A stretch of 64,000 nt of DNA from positions 169,375 to 233,374 of the forward strand of contig JADKBK010000009.1 of assembly GCA_016715075.1 (NCBI GenBank), in the 5' to 3' direction. The translations under genes and the position numbers were made by a program. Positions within the stretch are counted from its first letter, which is position 1. Every line of letters starts with the position of its first letter. Positions 53,897-62,972 of this stretch are shown piece by piece. Below the pieces are notes generated by a model, which saw only the letters and a program-made list of their open reading frames with translations, was not told the origin of the DNA and did no database searches. This DNA comes from Bacteroidales bacterium. GTDB taxonomy: Bacteria; Bacteroidota; Bacteroidia; Bacteroidales; VadinHA17.

Positions 53897-55248
53897 ATGA
53901 AAAAGAGTTTCTTAATTTTTCTGATAACATTGCTGGCATTCTCCGTTTACGGACAGGAGAAAAAGATAAAAACCGGATGGAAATTCGGTGGCGCCTTACC
54001 TACCATAACCTTTGATTCCGATCTTGGATTTCAATATGGTGCTCTTGTTGAGTTCTTTAATTACGGTGACGGAAGCAAGTACCCTGATTTTCTTGATCAC
54101 ACCTATACCGAGGTATCACGTTACACAAAAGGAAGCGGGATATACAGATTTATGTATGAATCCAACCATCTTATTCCGGGAGTTCATATGACAAGTGACC
54201 TGAGTTATCTGCCCGATCAGGCGAGTCATTTCTACGGTTTCAACGGATATGAATCAGTATTTAATAAGGATTGGATGGATGATGATCTCACGACTCCGCC
54301 TTACAGAACAAGAATGTTTTACAGATTTGAAAGAAACCAATTCAGGTGGAAAACAGATATGCAGGGCAAACTTGCCGGAGACCATTTTAAATGGAGTGCA
54401 GGTCTGGCATTCCAGCATTTTGAAAACAGTTCGGTTGACATTGAAAGATTAAATAAAGGGAAAAAGAAGGATCTTTTACCTTCTATAGATTCAATACCAG
54501 GCCTTTATGAAAGATACCAGAGGCTGGGGCTAATATCTGCCAGTGAGGCTAAAGGAGGTTGGGTTAATACAATCAAGGAGGCTTCATGCGGGACAGCCGC
54601 GATAACAGGCCTAACCCGATGAGAGGAATATGGACTGAGCTTGGAGTAGAACTTGCTCCTAAATTCATGGGAAATGACTGGTCATTTTCAAGACTTTATT
54701 TCATTCATCGGCAATACTTTACACTTATTGAAAATGATCTTGCCTTTGTCTACCGTGTAGGATATCAGACAAAACTCACCGGCGATGTGCCATTCTTTTA
54801 CCAGTCACAGGTAATTACATCCATGCTTACCGGTGCCACCAATGAAGGTCTTGGAGGTTCCAGTACTCTGAGAGGAGTAGTAAGAAACAGGGTTCTAGGG
54901 AATTCATTTGTAATGGCTAACCTTGAACTGCGATGGAAACCGGTCTACTTTACACTCTTCAAACAGGATTGTTACCTTGGGCTCAACGGATTTGTTGATG
55001 CTGGAATGATTACAAGCAAAATCAAGCTTCCGGATAATCTGGAATCGGCATTTAATACCATGTACGGAGATGAAGAGAACTTCTCTGATTATTTTAATCC
55101 CGGTGGTGAGAAGCTGCATATTAGCGCCGGTACAAGCATCATGCTTGCCATGAATCAAAACTTTGTACTTGCAATAGATATAGGAAAGGCTTTCAACAAG
55201 CAGGATGGAAATATAGGATTTTCAATAGGATTGAATTATTTATTCTAG
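53897..55248 (+). CDS. BamA/TamA-family outer-membrane protein, one frameshift
   Basis: A ~450-residue exported protein with signal segment FLIFLITLLAFSVYGQ and a surface-antigen-type barrel: RDSRDNRPNPMRGIWTELGV is the YDTRDNxxxPxxG-like strand-turn, and the protein ends SIGLNYLF with terminal Phe. No POTRA domains are apparent, so it is a barrel-only member rather than BamA itself. The frame breaks near 54577; one extra base gives KGGFMRDSRDNRPNP and joins the two halves. Function unknown. A bidirectional hairpin follows. Confidence 0.8.
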
Positions 55249-55277
55249 GAACGAAAATATCTTAATTATTTTAATGT

Positions 55278-55301
55278 AGGGACAGGTCGCAACCTGTCCC
55301 T
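55278..55301. terminator. Bidirectional hairpin terminator, GGGACAGG palindrome (copy 2)
   Basis: Perfect 10-base stem AGGGACAGGT/ACCTGTCCCT with a CGCA loop, between the convergent outer-membrane protein and DUF819 genes; CTTTCATTATTAT follows on the plus strand. The same core occurs at 35315-35336, so it may be a mobile or repeated intergenic element used as terminator. Confidence 0.7.
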
Positions 55302-55320
55302 CTTTCATTATTATAATATT

Positions 55321-56592
55321 TCAGAATCCCTTCAGGAAATATCCCAGGCCTACTCCCAGGTAGTTTCCAATAACGTAGCCAATAATACCCACTGTTATAC
55401 CTGTAATAATCACATCTTTATTCTTGAGTGCAGCTGCAACAACCGGTACAAAAGGTGGAGAAAACACGAATGCTGTGGTTGTGATTAAGAAGTCATCAGC
55501 ATTTACCCTGAATATTTTTGAAAGTATAATATGAAGAATAAGTGAACCGAAATAGGCAAACGAAATATATCCGAACAGTCCGAGAAATCCAATACTGAAT
55601 ATTACGCCAAGATCAGCCATCGATGCTACTATAAAAGAAAAGACCAGGATAAAGTACATCCCTAGCTGAAATGTCTTTTCAATTTTGTTTATACTGTTTA
55701 TTAATGATGCAAGAATTGCAAGAGTGGTAATTGAAAGGATCACCACCACCATCTGAGATATTTTGGGAAGCAGAAGGCTTATTCCGAATGAAAGAATGAA
55801 AATCAGAAGGGCAAGCGCGAATGCTTTCAGAAGAGGGCCTATACGCCCTTTTCCAAGCATACCGGAAAAATCTTCAAAACTCTCCGCCTCATGTATCAGC
55901 TCATCAGTAACCTCAGTGTCACCATTATGTTTGAATGGTGGCAGGATAGCTCTGAATATCTTCGGGCCAATTGTAACAAAAAATATTAATGTAATGGCAC
56001 CAACAATCATATCATAGGTGCTTGTCATGACGAACAGATTAGGATCAACATCAAGAGCTACTTTAAGAGAGACGAGGTTTGGTGTTCCTCCGGTATATAC
56101 TCCCACGAGCATTCCTGCCACTTTCCATGAATCAGGAACAGCATATTTAAAGATAAAATATCCCGACGATACCACTATCACAACAGACACCAGGGCCAGT
56201 ATCATTGAGATGAAACCATCACGGGCAAAACGCATCCATCTTTTTATGTTAAGAGAAAAGAGAAGAAGGGGAAAAGATAATGGGACAATCAGAGATACAA
56301 TAAGATCCTGTGTTGAAGCAATTCTGTTAACATAACTATCACTTTCACTAATGGTTCCTGAAGCCAGCAGTGCCTGCATTTCCGTATCGGGCAATGCTGC
56401 CCGCCCCTGTAGTGCAAGATGATAGGCATCGCTACCCTGTGGTAATATCCCGATACTTCCTAACACAAGACCAAATCCATATGCAAGGACTATTGATCCC
56501 AGTTTTTTAAGGAATGACCATCTTTTACATAAATAGATTATTCCAAGGGGAAAAGTAAAGTAGAAGGCAACCAGCAATAGGATTTTTACCAT
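55321..56592 (-). CDS. DUF819 family membrane protein
   Basis: A 423-residue polytopic membrane protein of the DUF819 (YjcL) family with about eleven helices (FPLGIIYLCKRW, LVSVVIVVSSGYFIFKYAV, FSIGFLGLFGYISFAYFG, VGIIGYVIGNYLGVGLGYF). It contains GMLVGVYTGGTPNLVSLKVA, a conserved Gly/Thr loop likely near a substrate site. Transport is suspected for the family but no substrate is established. Leftward, after the fabI start region. Confidence 0.87.
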   Translation of the reverse strand: MVKILLLVAFYFTFPLGIIYLCKRWSFLKKLGSIVLAYGFGLVLGSIGILPQGSDAYHLALQGRAALPDTEMQALLASGTISESDSYVNRIASTQDLIVSLIVPLSFPLLLFSLNIKRWMRFARDGFISMILALVSVVIVVSSGYFIFKYAVPDSWKVAGMLVGVYTGGTPNLVSLKVALDVDPNLFVMTSTYDMIVGAITLIFFVTIGPKIFRAILPPFKHNGDTEVTDELIHEAESFEDFSGMLGKGRIGPLLKAFALALLIFILSFGISLLLPKISQMVVVILSITTLAILASLINSINKIEKTFQLGMYFILVFSFIVASMADLGVIFSIGFLGLFGYISFAYFGSLILHIILSKIFRVNADDFLITTTAFVFSPPFVPVVAAALKNKDVIITGITVGIIGYVIGNYLGVGLGYFLKGF

Positions 56593-56674
56593 TGGCTAAT
56601 TTTTAGGGAATCAAATATAAAAAAAGCGACATACTCAAGGGCATGTCGCTATAAAAATAGGTTTTTATACTTAT

Positions 56675-57520
56675 CTATTTCTTGTCATCACAATCGCATT
56701 CCTCGAAGCTTTTCTGATATTGTTCAATTGCTCTGAGACTCATACCCATGCTAGAGAATCCTCCGTCGTGGAAAAGATTCTGCATAGTGACCTTGCGTGT
56801 AAGATCTGAAAAGAGGGCGACACAATAGTCGGCGCACTCTTCTGCTGAAGCATTTCCCAACGGGGACATCCTTTCAGAGAAGTCTACAAGCGAATCAAAT
56901 CCATGAATACCCATCCCTGCAGTAGTAATTGTTGGTGACTGGGAAACAGTATTTATCCTCACCTTCCTGTCGCGTCCGTAGATATAGCCAAAACTGCGGG
57001 CAATAGATTCCAGCAGGGCCTTGGCATCTCCCATATCGTTATACCCCGATAGTGTCCTCTGAGCTGCAGCATATGAGAGCGCAACCACTGAACCCCACTC
57101 CTTTAAAGCGTCAAGCTTATAAGCAGTCTGGAGTACCCTGTGAAAACTAAGCGCAGATATGTCGAATGTTTTAAGCATGTTTTCATAGCTCGTCTGCTCA
57201 TAAGGAATATCCTTTCTTACGTTTGGCGACATCCCGATTGAATGGAGTATGAAGTCAAACTTACCGCCAAATATTGTCATACTTTCTGACAGGAGGGCTT
57301 CAATATCCTCCATTTTGGTGGCATCCGCCGCAATCACCTTGCTGCCTGTTATTTTTGCAAGTTCGCCTATGGTACCAAGTCTCATTGCCACCGGCGAGTT
57401 AGTCAGAACCAGTTCAGCTCCATTTTCAAATGCCTTCAGGGCAACCTGCCAGGCAATGGATTTGTCATTCAGGGCACCGAAAATGATACCTTTTTTACCT
57501 TGTAAAAGACCTTCTTTCAT
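56675..57520 (-). CDS. fabI: Enoyl-[acyl-carrier-protein] reductase
   Basis: A 281-residue SDR-type enoyl-ACP reductase for the last step of fatty-acid elongation. The cofactor motif is GIIFGALNDKSIAWQVALKA, and the active Tyr and Lys lie in SGYNDMGDAKALLES (Tyr-x6-Lys). NTVSQSPTITTAGMGIHGF is the substrate loop. Full length with a short acidic tail (ECDCDDKK). It lies 11 bases after recN in the conserved Bacteroidota series from bamD. Confidence 0.95.
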   Translation of the reverse strand: MKEGLLQGKKGIIFGALNDKSIAWQVALKAFENGAELVLTNSPVAMRLGTIGELAKITGSKVIAADATKMEDIEALLSESMTIFGGKFDFILHSIGMSPNVRKDIPYEQTSYENMLKTFDISALSFHRVLQTAYKLDALKEWGSVVALSYAAAQRTLSGYNDMGDAKALLESIARSFGYIYGRDRKVRINTVSQSPTITTAGMGIHGFDSLVDFSERMSPLGNASAEECADYCVALFSDLTRKVTMQNLFHDGGFSSMGMSLRAIEQYQKSFEECDCDDKK

Positions 57521-57531
57521 TATAATTTAAT

Positions 57532-59196
57532 TTAATTTATCGCGGCTGTTAAAAGTTCCCTGGCATTCTTTATTGCTGTCTCGGTTACTTCACTTCCACT
57601 TAATAATCTGGCAACTTCCAGAATTCTCTCATCAGGTGTTAACAATTTTACACGGGTAAATGTTGAATCTTCGGTATCATCTTTATAAACATGATAATGC
57701 CTGTTCCCCCTGGATGCGACCTGGGGAAGATGTGTAATATTAACAACCTGCATATATTTTCCCATCCCTGACAGGATCTGACCGACCTTATCGGCTACTT
57801 CGCCGGACACACCGGAATCTATCTCATCAAATATAATTGTAGGAAGATTATTATTCTTTGTGAGCAGTGATTTAAGGCTCAGCATCACCCTGGACAGTTC
57901 ACCACCCGATGCGGTCTTTGCCAGATTTTCAGGCGCAATCTGCTTATTTGCAGAAAAAAGAAAGTCAGCCTGATCAATACCGTTTGGTGTAAAATCCCTG
58001 TGCTCTGAAAGGGATATTCTGAACCTGGCATTAGGCATACCCAGCTGTTTTAGAAGATCGGTTATTTTGGATTCAACTTCTGCTAGCACGGCTTTTCTCA
58101 TTTTTGACATTTCAGCAGAGAGGAGAGTAAGCCGGCTGGTCTCATTTTCAAGCATTGCCGTAAGCCCGGAAAGGCGTTCATCGCTTCCTGCAATGGATTT
58201 TATGAGATTACCTATCTCCTCTTTTTTTTGAAGGAGTTCCCCGAGATTATTTACCCTGTGTTTTTGAATCAGGAGATATATGCTGTCAAGCCGTTCATTT
58301 ATTGCAGAAAGTCGCTGTGGATCTGCCTCGATTGAAACCGCAAGCTTTTCAATTTCCCTGGAGAGGTCATCAAGTTCAATAAGGGAAGATTCGGTTCGTC
58401 GCAACAGGTCTTCTCCATCTGGTAAAAAACTCCTTATTTTCCCAATGAATGATTTAACCTCTCTCAGCATTGATAGAATTGATGAATCATCTTCACTGAA
58501 GAGCCTTACCGATCCGCTTAATGCACTGCTGATCTCCTCAGCGTGATTTAAAATTTCCTGCTCGCTTTCGAGTTCCTCCTGTTCACCTGCCTTTAATTTA
58601 GCTTCTTCAAGCTGATTGAACTGGAAAGTGTAATACTCGAGGTCAGACCTGTTCTTATCAGCCAGCTCTTTAAGTACTGCAAATTCCTTTTTCAACCCGC
58701 TAAACTTATTGAATACCTTCCTGTATTCATTTTTAAGCTTTCCCGTACCTGCAAATGAGTCGATAATGTTCATCTGGAATGTATTATCACTCAACATGAG
58801 GGTCTGATGCTGGGAATGTATATCAATAAGATAATCTCCAAGTTCCTTGAGCAGGTTAACTGTCACGGGAGTATCATTAATAAATGCCCGTGATTTACCG
58901 GCAGGGTTGATTTCTCTCCTTAGCGTGGTCAGCGGCTCAAAATCCAGTTCATTTGAAACAAAAAAATGATCAAGGTCATATTCATCTAACCTGAAAGTTC
59001 CCTCCACGATGCATTTTTCATTTTTATTAAGCAGAACCGTACTGTCAGCCCTTGTCCCCAGGATAAGTGAAAGAGCACCGAGCAGAATTGATTTTCCGGC
59101 ACCAGTCTCACCTGTAATAATGGTCAGCCCCGTCTCAAATTCAACGTCCAGTTCCTTAATTAGAGCATAGTTTTGAACAAACAGTTTAGCGAGCAT
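57532..59196 (-). CDS. recN: DNA repair protein RecN
   Basis: A 554-residue SMC-like ATPase for double-strand-break repair. Walker A is GETGAGKSILLGAL, the signature is ASGGELSRVMLSLKSLL and Walker B is TIIFDEIDSGVSGEVADKVG. Long coiled-coil arms occupy residues ~150-360 (for example LKEELADKNRSDLEYY-like and SSALSGSVRLFSEDD regions). Full length. It lies between the DUF4835 and fabI genes on the same strand. Confidence 0.96.
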   Translation of the reverse strand: MLAKLFVQNYALIKELDVEFETGLTIITGETGAGKSILLGALSLILGTRADSTVLLNKNEKCIVEGTFRLDEYDLDHFFVSNELDFEPLTTLRREINPAGKSRAFINDTPVTVNLLKELGDYLIDIHSQHQTLMLSDNTFQMNIIDSFAGTGKLKNEYRKVFNKFSGLKKEFAVLKELADKNRSDLEYYTFQFNQLEEAKLKAGEQEELESEQEILNHAEEISSALSGSVRLFSEDDSSILSMLREVKSFIGKIRSFLPDGEDLLRRTESSLIELDDLSREIEKLAVSIEADPQRLSAINERLDSIYLLIQKHRVNNLGELLQKKEEIGNLIKSIAGSDERLSGLTAMLENETSRLTLLSAEMSKMRKAVLAEVESKITDLLKQLGMPNARFRISLSEHRDFTPNGIDQADFLFSANKQIAPENLAKTASGGELSRVMLSLKSLLTKNNNLPTIIFDEIDSGVSGEVADKVGQILSGMGKYMQVVNITHLPQVASRGNRHYHVYKDDTEDSTFTRVKLLTPDERILEVARLLSGSEVTETAIKNARELLTAAIN

Positions 59197-59204
59197 ACTG
59201 ATTT

Positions 59205-60137
59205 TTATATTGGACTAGCAGCGGTGATCTTTTCGTATTTTGACTTATTTGCAGGATCAATTTCCGTCATAATCTGCACGACACGGCTCCTCTCTTCGGG
59301 AAATGCTCCTGTAAAAATATTAATGACTTCTTCTGATTTTGAATCAATAACTATCTGGAGGAAGTACATAAACGGATCAGGCTTTTTCCTGAAAACTTCC
59401 TGCATAAGTTTAAGGCTCTCTGCCATAGAATTACGGGCTTCACTGGTTCTTGATTCAAGTCTGTCAAGACCGTTAATATCATATTCATATATGAACTGTC
59501 TAATACCCTCATATTCCTTATTGAGGATGTTTTTGACCAGCCAGTATCTGTTTCGGTTTCTCGACCCGTCGTAAGGCTTCCAGCCCGATTCAGGAGCATT
59601 CTGAGCATTGGTTACAATCTTTTCAGCCATCTGGAAGAATTCAGTCCCTCCAAGAAGGGAATAGGAGTCGTAATCAACCCCTAGTATGATGTAAACATAG
59701 TAAGCCAGTACAGAAATCAGATTTGCCCTGTGTGTGCTCGGATCAAATTCAAGAGTCTGAAATTCCACATATTTGAACTGAAGGTTATTATCAACAAAAT
59801 TAAGCATTGTTGAATTATAAGTAGTATTGAATGCCGGCCGTCTGAGCTGTATCTGAATTGTTCCCTTGAACTCGTCTCCGGAGATCTGCTCGGTAAGGTT
59901 TATGAGCATATTACAATCAATTCTTTCCGCATAACTAAAGACATGGTTTGTCCAGACGGTATTATTTATAAACTCATAAATATCACGCTGCATATTCACA
60001 AATATCTCGCGGTTTGAACCCTGTATCATCTGGGCTGACACCTGAACATTGCAATTCAGTTCCTGTGACCTGGCAAGAACCGGGAGACAGGATAAAATGA
60101 TTATCAGAGTATATCTGGAAATGCGCAATATTGACAT
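59205..60137 (-). CDS. DUF4835 family exported protein
   Basis: A 310-residue Bacteroidota-specific protein with signal segment YTLIIILSCLPVLARSQ and the conserved start ELNCNVQVSAQMIQGSNREI, then FVNMQRDIYEFINNTVWT, YVYIILGVDYDSYSLLGG and GSRNRNRYWLVKNILNKE. It always, in genomes I know, sits beside coaBC and recN. Its job is unknown; envelope or gliding-associated roles have been discussed for the family but I do not assert one. Confidence 0.9.
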   Translation of the reverse strand: MSILRISRYTLIIILSCLPVLARSQELNCNVQVSAQMIQGSNREIFVNMQRDIYEFINNTVWTNHVFSYAERIDCNMLINLTEQISGDEFKGTIQIQLRRPAFNTTYNSTMLNFVDNNLQFKYVEFQTLEFDPSTHRANLISVLAYYVYIILGVDYDSYSLLGGTEFFQMAEKIVTNAQNAPESGWKPYDGSRNRNRYWLVKNILNKEYEGIRQFIYEYDINGLDRLESRTSEARNSMAESLKLMQEVFRKKPDPFMYFLQIVIDSKSEEVINIFTGAFPEERSRVVQIMTEIDPANKSKYEKITAASPI

Positions 60138-60146
60138 CCTTTTATT

Positions 60147-61355
60147 TTATTGAAGCATTAAAACAATTTTGTCAAGTATATCTCTTGCCACTTCGTCCTT
60201 GGATTTCAGTTCAAATTTATCAATATTATTATTCCGGTCAATCAGGGTTACCCTGTTTGTAGAATATTCAAAACCAGCCCCCTTTTCATTAAGGGAATTC
60301 AGCACTATAAGATCCAGGTTTTTCCGCGCCAGTTTTTCCTTTGCGTTCTCCAGCTCATTATTTGTCTCAAGGGCAAATCCTGCAAGTAACTGTACCGGTT
60401 TTTTAATTTTGCCAAGTTCCGCAGCAATATCAGCAGTAGGCTTAAGCTTTATGGTTAAACCCGAGTTATCCTTTTTTATCTTTATGCTGCTTGTTGTTTC
60501 AGGGGTAAAATCGGCTACGGCGGCAGATAATATAGCTACATCACATTCCGGGAATCTTGATATGCATTCAGAAGCCATAGAGGCTGCACTTGTCACATTA
60601 ATTACATTGATCCCGCTGTTTACAGGGAGGCTGCTTACCGGTCCAAGTACCAGATCAACTTCGGCACCGTATTCGAAAGCTGCATCGGCCAGTGCAATTC
60701 CCATTTTTCCTGATGAGAAATTACTGATAAAGCGTACCGGATCAAGAGGTTCCCTTGTAGGTCCTGCATTGATCAGAAGATGCTTGCCGTTCAGAGGCTT
60801 ATTTCCTTTTTTTTTTTGAAAGAAGTTGGTTATCTCCTTTACAATCTCTTCAGGTTCTGCCATTCTTCCCTTGCCGCTCAATCCACTGGCAAGTTCGCCT
60901 GTGGCAGGCTCAAGAATTGAATTTCCAAATGCTTTTAATGTCTCTATATTAATGATTGTTGCCGGATGCTTTAGCATGTCAAGATCCATAGATGGAGCAA
61001 CGAAAACTGGGCAACGAGCTGACAGATAAGATGTAAGAAGCAGGTTATCTGCAATTCCATTTGCCATTTTTGCCAGTGAATTGGCAGTAGCCGGAGCAAT
61101 CAGGAAAAGATCGGCCCAGAGCCCCAGATCCACATGGCTGTTCCAGTCTCCATTTTCAGGGTTATAGAATTCTGAAAGAACCGGATTTCTCGACAAAGTT
61201 GCAATTGTAAGAGGGGTTATGAATTCTTTTGCATGACTGGTCATAATGACCTTAACATCAGCACCCTCCTTCACAAGTAATCTTATGATGGTTGCAGTTT
61301 TATAAGCAGCAATACCCCCGGTTATACCGACCAGTATGTGTTTGCCTTTCAGCAT
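60147..61355 (-). CDS. coaBC: Bifunctional phosphopantothenoylcysteine decarboxylase/synthetase
   Basis: A 402-residue enzyme for two steps of coenzyme A synthesis. The N-terminal flavoprotein (CoaC) shows ILVGITGGIAAYKTATIIRL, SHVDLGLWADLFLIAPATAN and MANGIADNLLLTSYLSAR. The C-terminal ligase (CoaB) shows LINAGPTREPLDPVRFISNF, SSGKMGIALADAAFEYGAEV and VAILSAAVADFTPE. Full length. It lies 13 bases after rpoZ and 9 bases before DUF4835, so the whole block is an operon. Confidence 0.95.
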   Translation of the reverse strand: MLKGKHILVGITGGIAAYKTATIIRLLVKEGADVKVIMTSHAKEFITPLTIATLSRNPVLSEFYNPENGDWNSHVDLGLWADLFLIAPATANSLAKMANGIADNLLLTSYLSARCPVFVAPSMDLDMLKHPATIINIETLKAFGNSILEPATGELASGLSGKGRMAEPEEIVKEITNFFQKKKGNKPLNGKHLLINAGPTREPLDPVRFISNFSSGKMGIALADAAFEYGAEVDLVLGPVSSLPVNSGINVINVTSAASMASECISRFPECDVAILSAAVADFTPETTSSIKIKKDNSGLTIKLKPTADIAAELGKIKKPVQLLAGFALETNNELENAKEKLARKNLDLIVLNSLNEKGAGFEYSTNRVTLIDRNNNIDKFELKSKDEVARDILDKIVLMLQ

Positions 61356-61368
61356 TTTAAATGGCCTT

Positions 61369-61701
61369 TTACTTCAGTTTGGCACTATTCTCAGGATTCC
61401 TGTAAAATATTTTCTTGTCCTCTAGTTCCTGTAATGCTATCAATGTTGGTTTGGGAAGTCTCTCATAGAACTTGGAGATCTCTATCTGTTCCCTGTTTTC
61501 AAAAACTTCCTCCAGGTTATCACTGTAAGATGCAAACTCTTCAAGTTTTTTGTTAAGCTCCTGTTTCATTTCAACAGATATCTGGTTCGCCCTTCTTGCT
61601 ACCACAATAACGGTTTCATAAATATTCCCGTCTCCCTGAGTCATCAGGTCCAGATTTCTTGTAACCGTTGTTACCGGTGCTGCTGATTTTCTGTAATCCA
61701 T
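61369..61701 (-). CDS. rpoZ: RNA polymerase omega subunit, Bacteroidota form
   Basis: A 110-residue protein. The omega core is GNIYETVIVVARRANQISVE with MKQELNKKLEEFASYSDNLE, and a C-terminal part (LPKPTLIALQELEDKKIFYR) is seen only in this phylum. It promotes assembly of the beta-prime subunit. It lies between bamD and coaBC, its usual place in Bacteroidota. Confidence 0.9.
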   Translation of the reverse strand: MDYRKSAAPVTTVTRNLDLMTQGDGNIYETVIVVARRANQISVEMKQELNKKLEEFASYSDNLEEVFENREQIEISKFYERLPKPTLIALQELEDKKIFYRNPENSAKLK

Positions 61702-61710
61702 ATTATAATA

Positions 61711-62526
61711 TTAATTATTTACAACGCTTGGAGGATTACCTCTTTGCAGAAATTTATTTGTCTTCTGGAAAATATCATCCACATCCTTAGAGTACTTGCT
61801 CTTTGGGAACTCTTCCATAAAAGAATAATAATCATCAAGGGTATCCTGGTATCTGGTCTTTTGCTTATCCGGCATGCTTTTCATAGCATAGAGGTAAAGA
61901 GAACTCAGTTTAAGATACATCATCTCTTCCCGGTAAATAGAATTTGAATATTGCTTAAGGCTGTTATTAATTGCAACAACTGCAGCCTTATATTCCTTCA
62001 TATCGTAATAAAGCCTGGCGTTATTATGAGACTTATCCACAAGCTTATCCTGCAACTCACTTATATATTTTTTGCACTCTTCAACCTTAGGGCTGTATGC
62101 ATATTTGTTTATGAAGACAAAAAACTCCTCAAGTGCATTTCGGGTGTTCTCCTGATCCAGCTCTGACCGCGGCGATATTTTATAGTCACACATAGCTACC
62201 AGAAAATGAGCCTCTTCCGCATGTTTTCCAAACGGGAACTGATCCACAAATACTTTGAAATAAGATCCGGCCATGTAATAGTCTTTCATCCCGTAAAAGC
62301 TGTTGGCATGGATCCAGTTCAGTTCCTCAGCTTCCTCTGTTGCCCTGTATCTGGGCAGGATCTGTCCGAGAAGCTCAGAAGACTTAACATACTGGCCGGC
62401 TGCATAATACTCCTTGGCCTTTTCTTTTTTCAGATCGGAGTCAGTGCTCTTCAAAAGCTTTTCATATTCGCCGCATGAACTGGCCAACACTAAAATTATC
62501 AGTACTATATATAATCTGAACCTCAT
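61711..62526 (-). CDS. bamD: Outer-membrane assembly lipoprotein BamD
   Basis: A ~271-residue lipoprotein of the BAM complex. The signal and lipobox are YIVLIILVLASSCGEYEK (acylated Cys), followed by TPR-like helices (KAKEYYAAGQYVKSSELLGQ, AEELNWIHANSFYGMKDYYM, NARLYYDMKEYKAAVVAINN). I chose the ATG at 62526 because it places the lipoprotein signal at the N-terminus; an upstream ATG at 62565 would add a poorly charged leader. First gene of the bamD-rpoZ-coaBC-DUF4835-recN-fabI block. Confidence 0.93.
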   Translation of the reverse strand: MRFRLYIVLIILVLASSCGEYEKLLKSTDSDLKKEKAKEYYAAGQYVKSSELLGQILPRYRATEEAEELNWIHANSFYGMKDYYMAGSYFKVFVDQFPFGKHAEEAHFLVAMCDYKISPRSELDQENTRNALEEFFVFINKYAYSPKVEECKKYISELQDKLVDKSHNNARLYYDMKEYKAAVVAINNSLKQYSNSIYREEMMYLKLSSLYLYAMKSMPDKQKTRYQDTLDDYYSFMEEFPKSKYSKDVDDIFQKTNKFLQRGNPPSVVNN

Positions 62527-62688
62527 AAAAAAAATTGTTGTGCAAAAGTACGGAAAAAATTTCATTTCAGAGATAAAAACGTAATATTTATCTGTTTATT
62601 ATACTGCTCCCACTCAGAAACCGTGTTAGTTTTGGTGCTGCCACCACGAAACTGGAAGATTGAACTAAGCAGCCACATAAGCCGTCTC

Positions 62689-62799
62689 TTCTGACTTCTG
62701 ACTTCGGACTTCGGACTTCGGACTTCGGAATTCGGATTTGCTGGACCGGACTCCGACTTCCTACTTCCGACTTCCTACTTCCGACTTCCGACTTCCGAT
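62689..62799. repeat. Heptanucleotide tandem array, consensus TTCGGAC then TTCCGAC (block 1)
   Basis: About 15 units of period 7: TTCTGAC, TTCGGAC and variants for the first half, a short break (TTGCTGGACCGGAC), then TTCCGAC and TTCCTAC for the second half. The switch from GG to CC in the middle makes the two halves near-complementary. Confidence 0.9.
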
Positions 62800-62803
62800 T
62801 TTA

Positions 62804-62842
62804 TACCCACCCCTAACCCCTCCCTGGAGGGGAACCTGGAGC
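62804..62842. repeat. G-rich palindromic intergenic element (copy 3, inverted)
   Basis: CCCACCCCTAACCCCTCCC with TGGAGGGGAACC; the reverse complement reads CCCCTCCAGGGAGGGG, then TTAGGGGTGGG, matching the pattern at 41831. It separates two blocks of the heptamer array. Confidence 0.78.
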
Positions 62843-62844
62843 AG

Positions 62845-62909
62845 CTGACTTCGGACTTCGGACTTCGGACTTCTGACTTCGGACTGCCAACTTCCGACTT
62901 TCCCTTAAA
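62845..62909. repeat. Heptanucleotide tandem array, consensus TTCGGAC (block 2)
   Basis: About eight units of the same consensus as block 1 (TTCGGAC three times, TTCTGAC, TTCGGAC, then TTCCGAC after a break). It resumes after the G-rich element, suggesting one array split by insertion. Confidence 0.85.
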
Positions 62910-62964
62910 AGTACGAAAACCAAATTAGGTATAAATAGGTAGCATATTCTACCTCATTTATATA

Positions 62965-62972
62965 TAATTTTG
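62965..62972 (+). promoter_or_regulatory. Putative -7 box of the SPT-like gene
   Basis: TAATTTTG matches TAnnTTTG exactly, 29 bases before the start codon at 63002. No good -33 TTTG at the usual distance. Confidence 0.45.

Noticed and set aside
53897..55248. The BamA-family protein as the essential BamA
   Set aside because: It has no POTRA domains and is far shorter than BamA; a barrel-only surface-antigen protein fits better.
21324..62909. CRISPR arrays at the tandem repeats
   Set aside because: The repeats are 7 bases long and contiguous with no spacers, and no cas genes are present.
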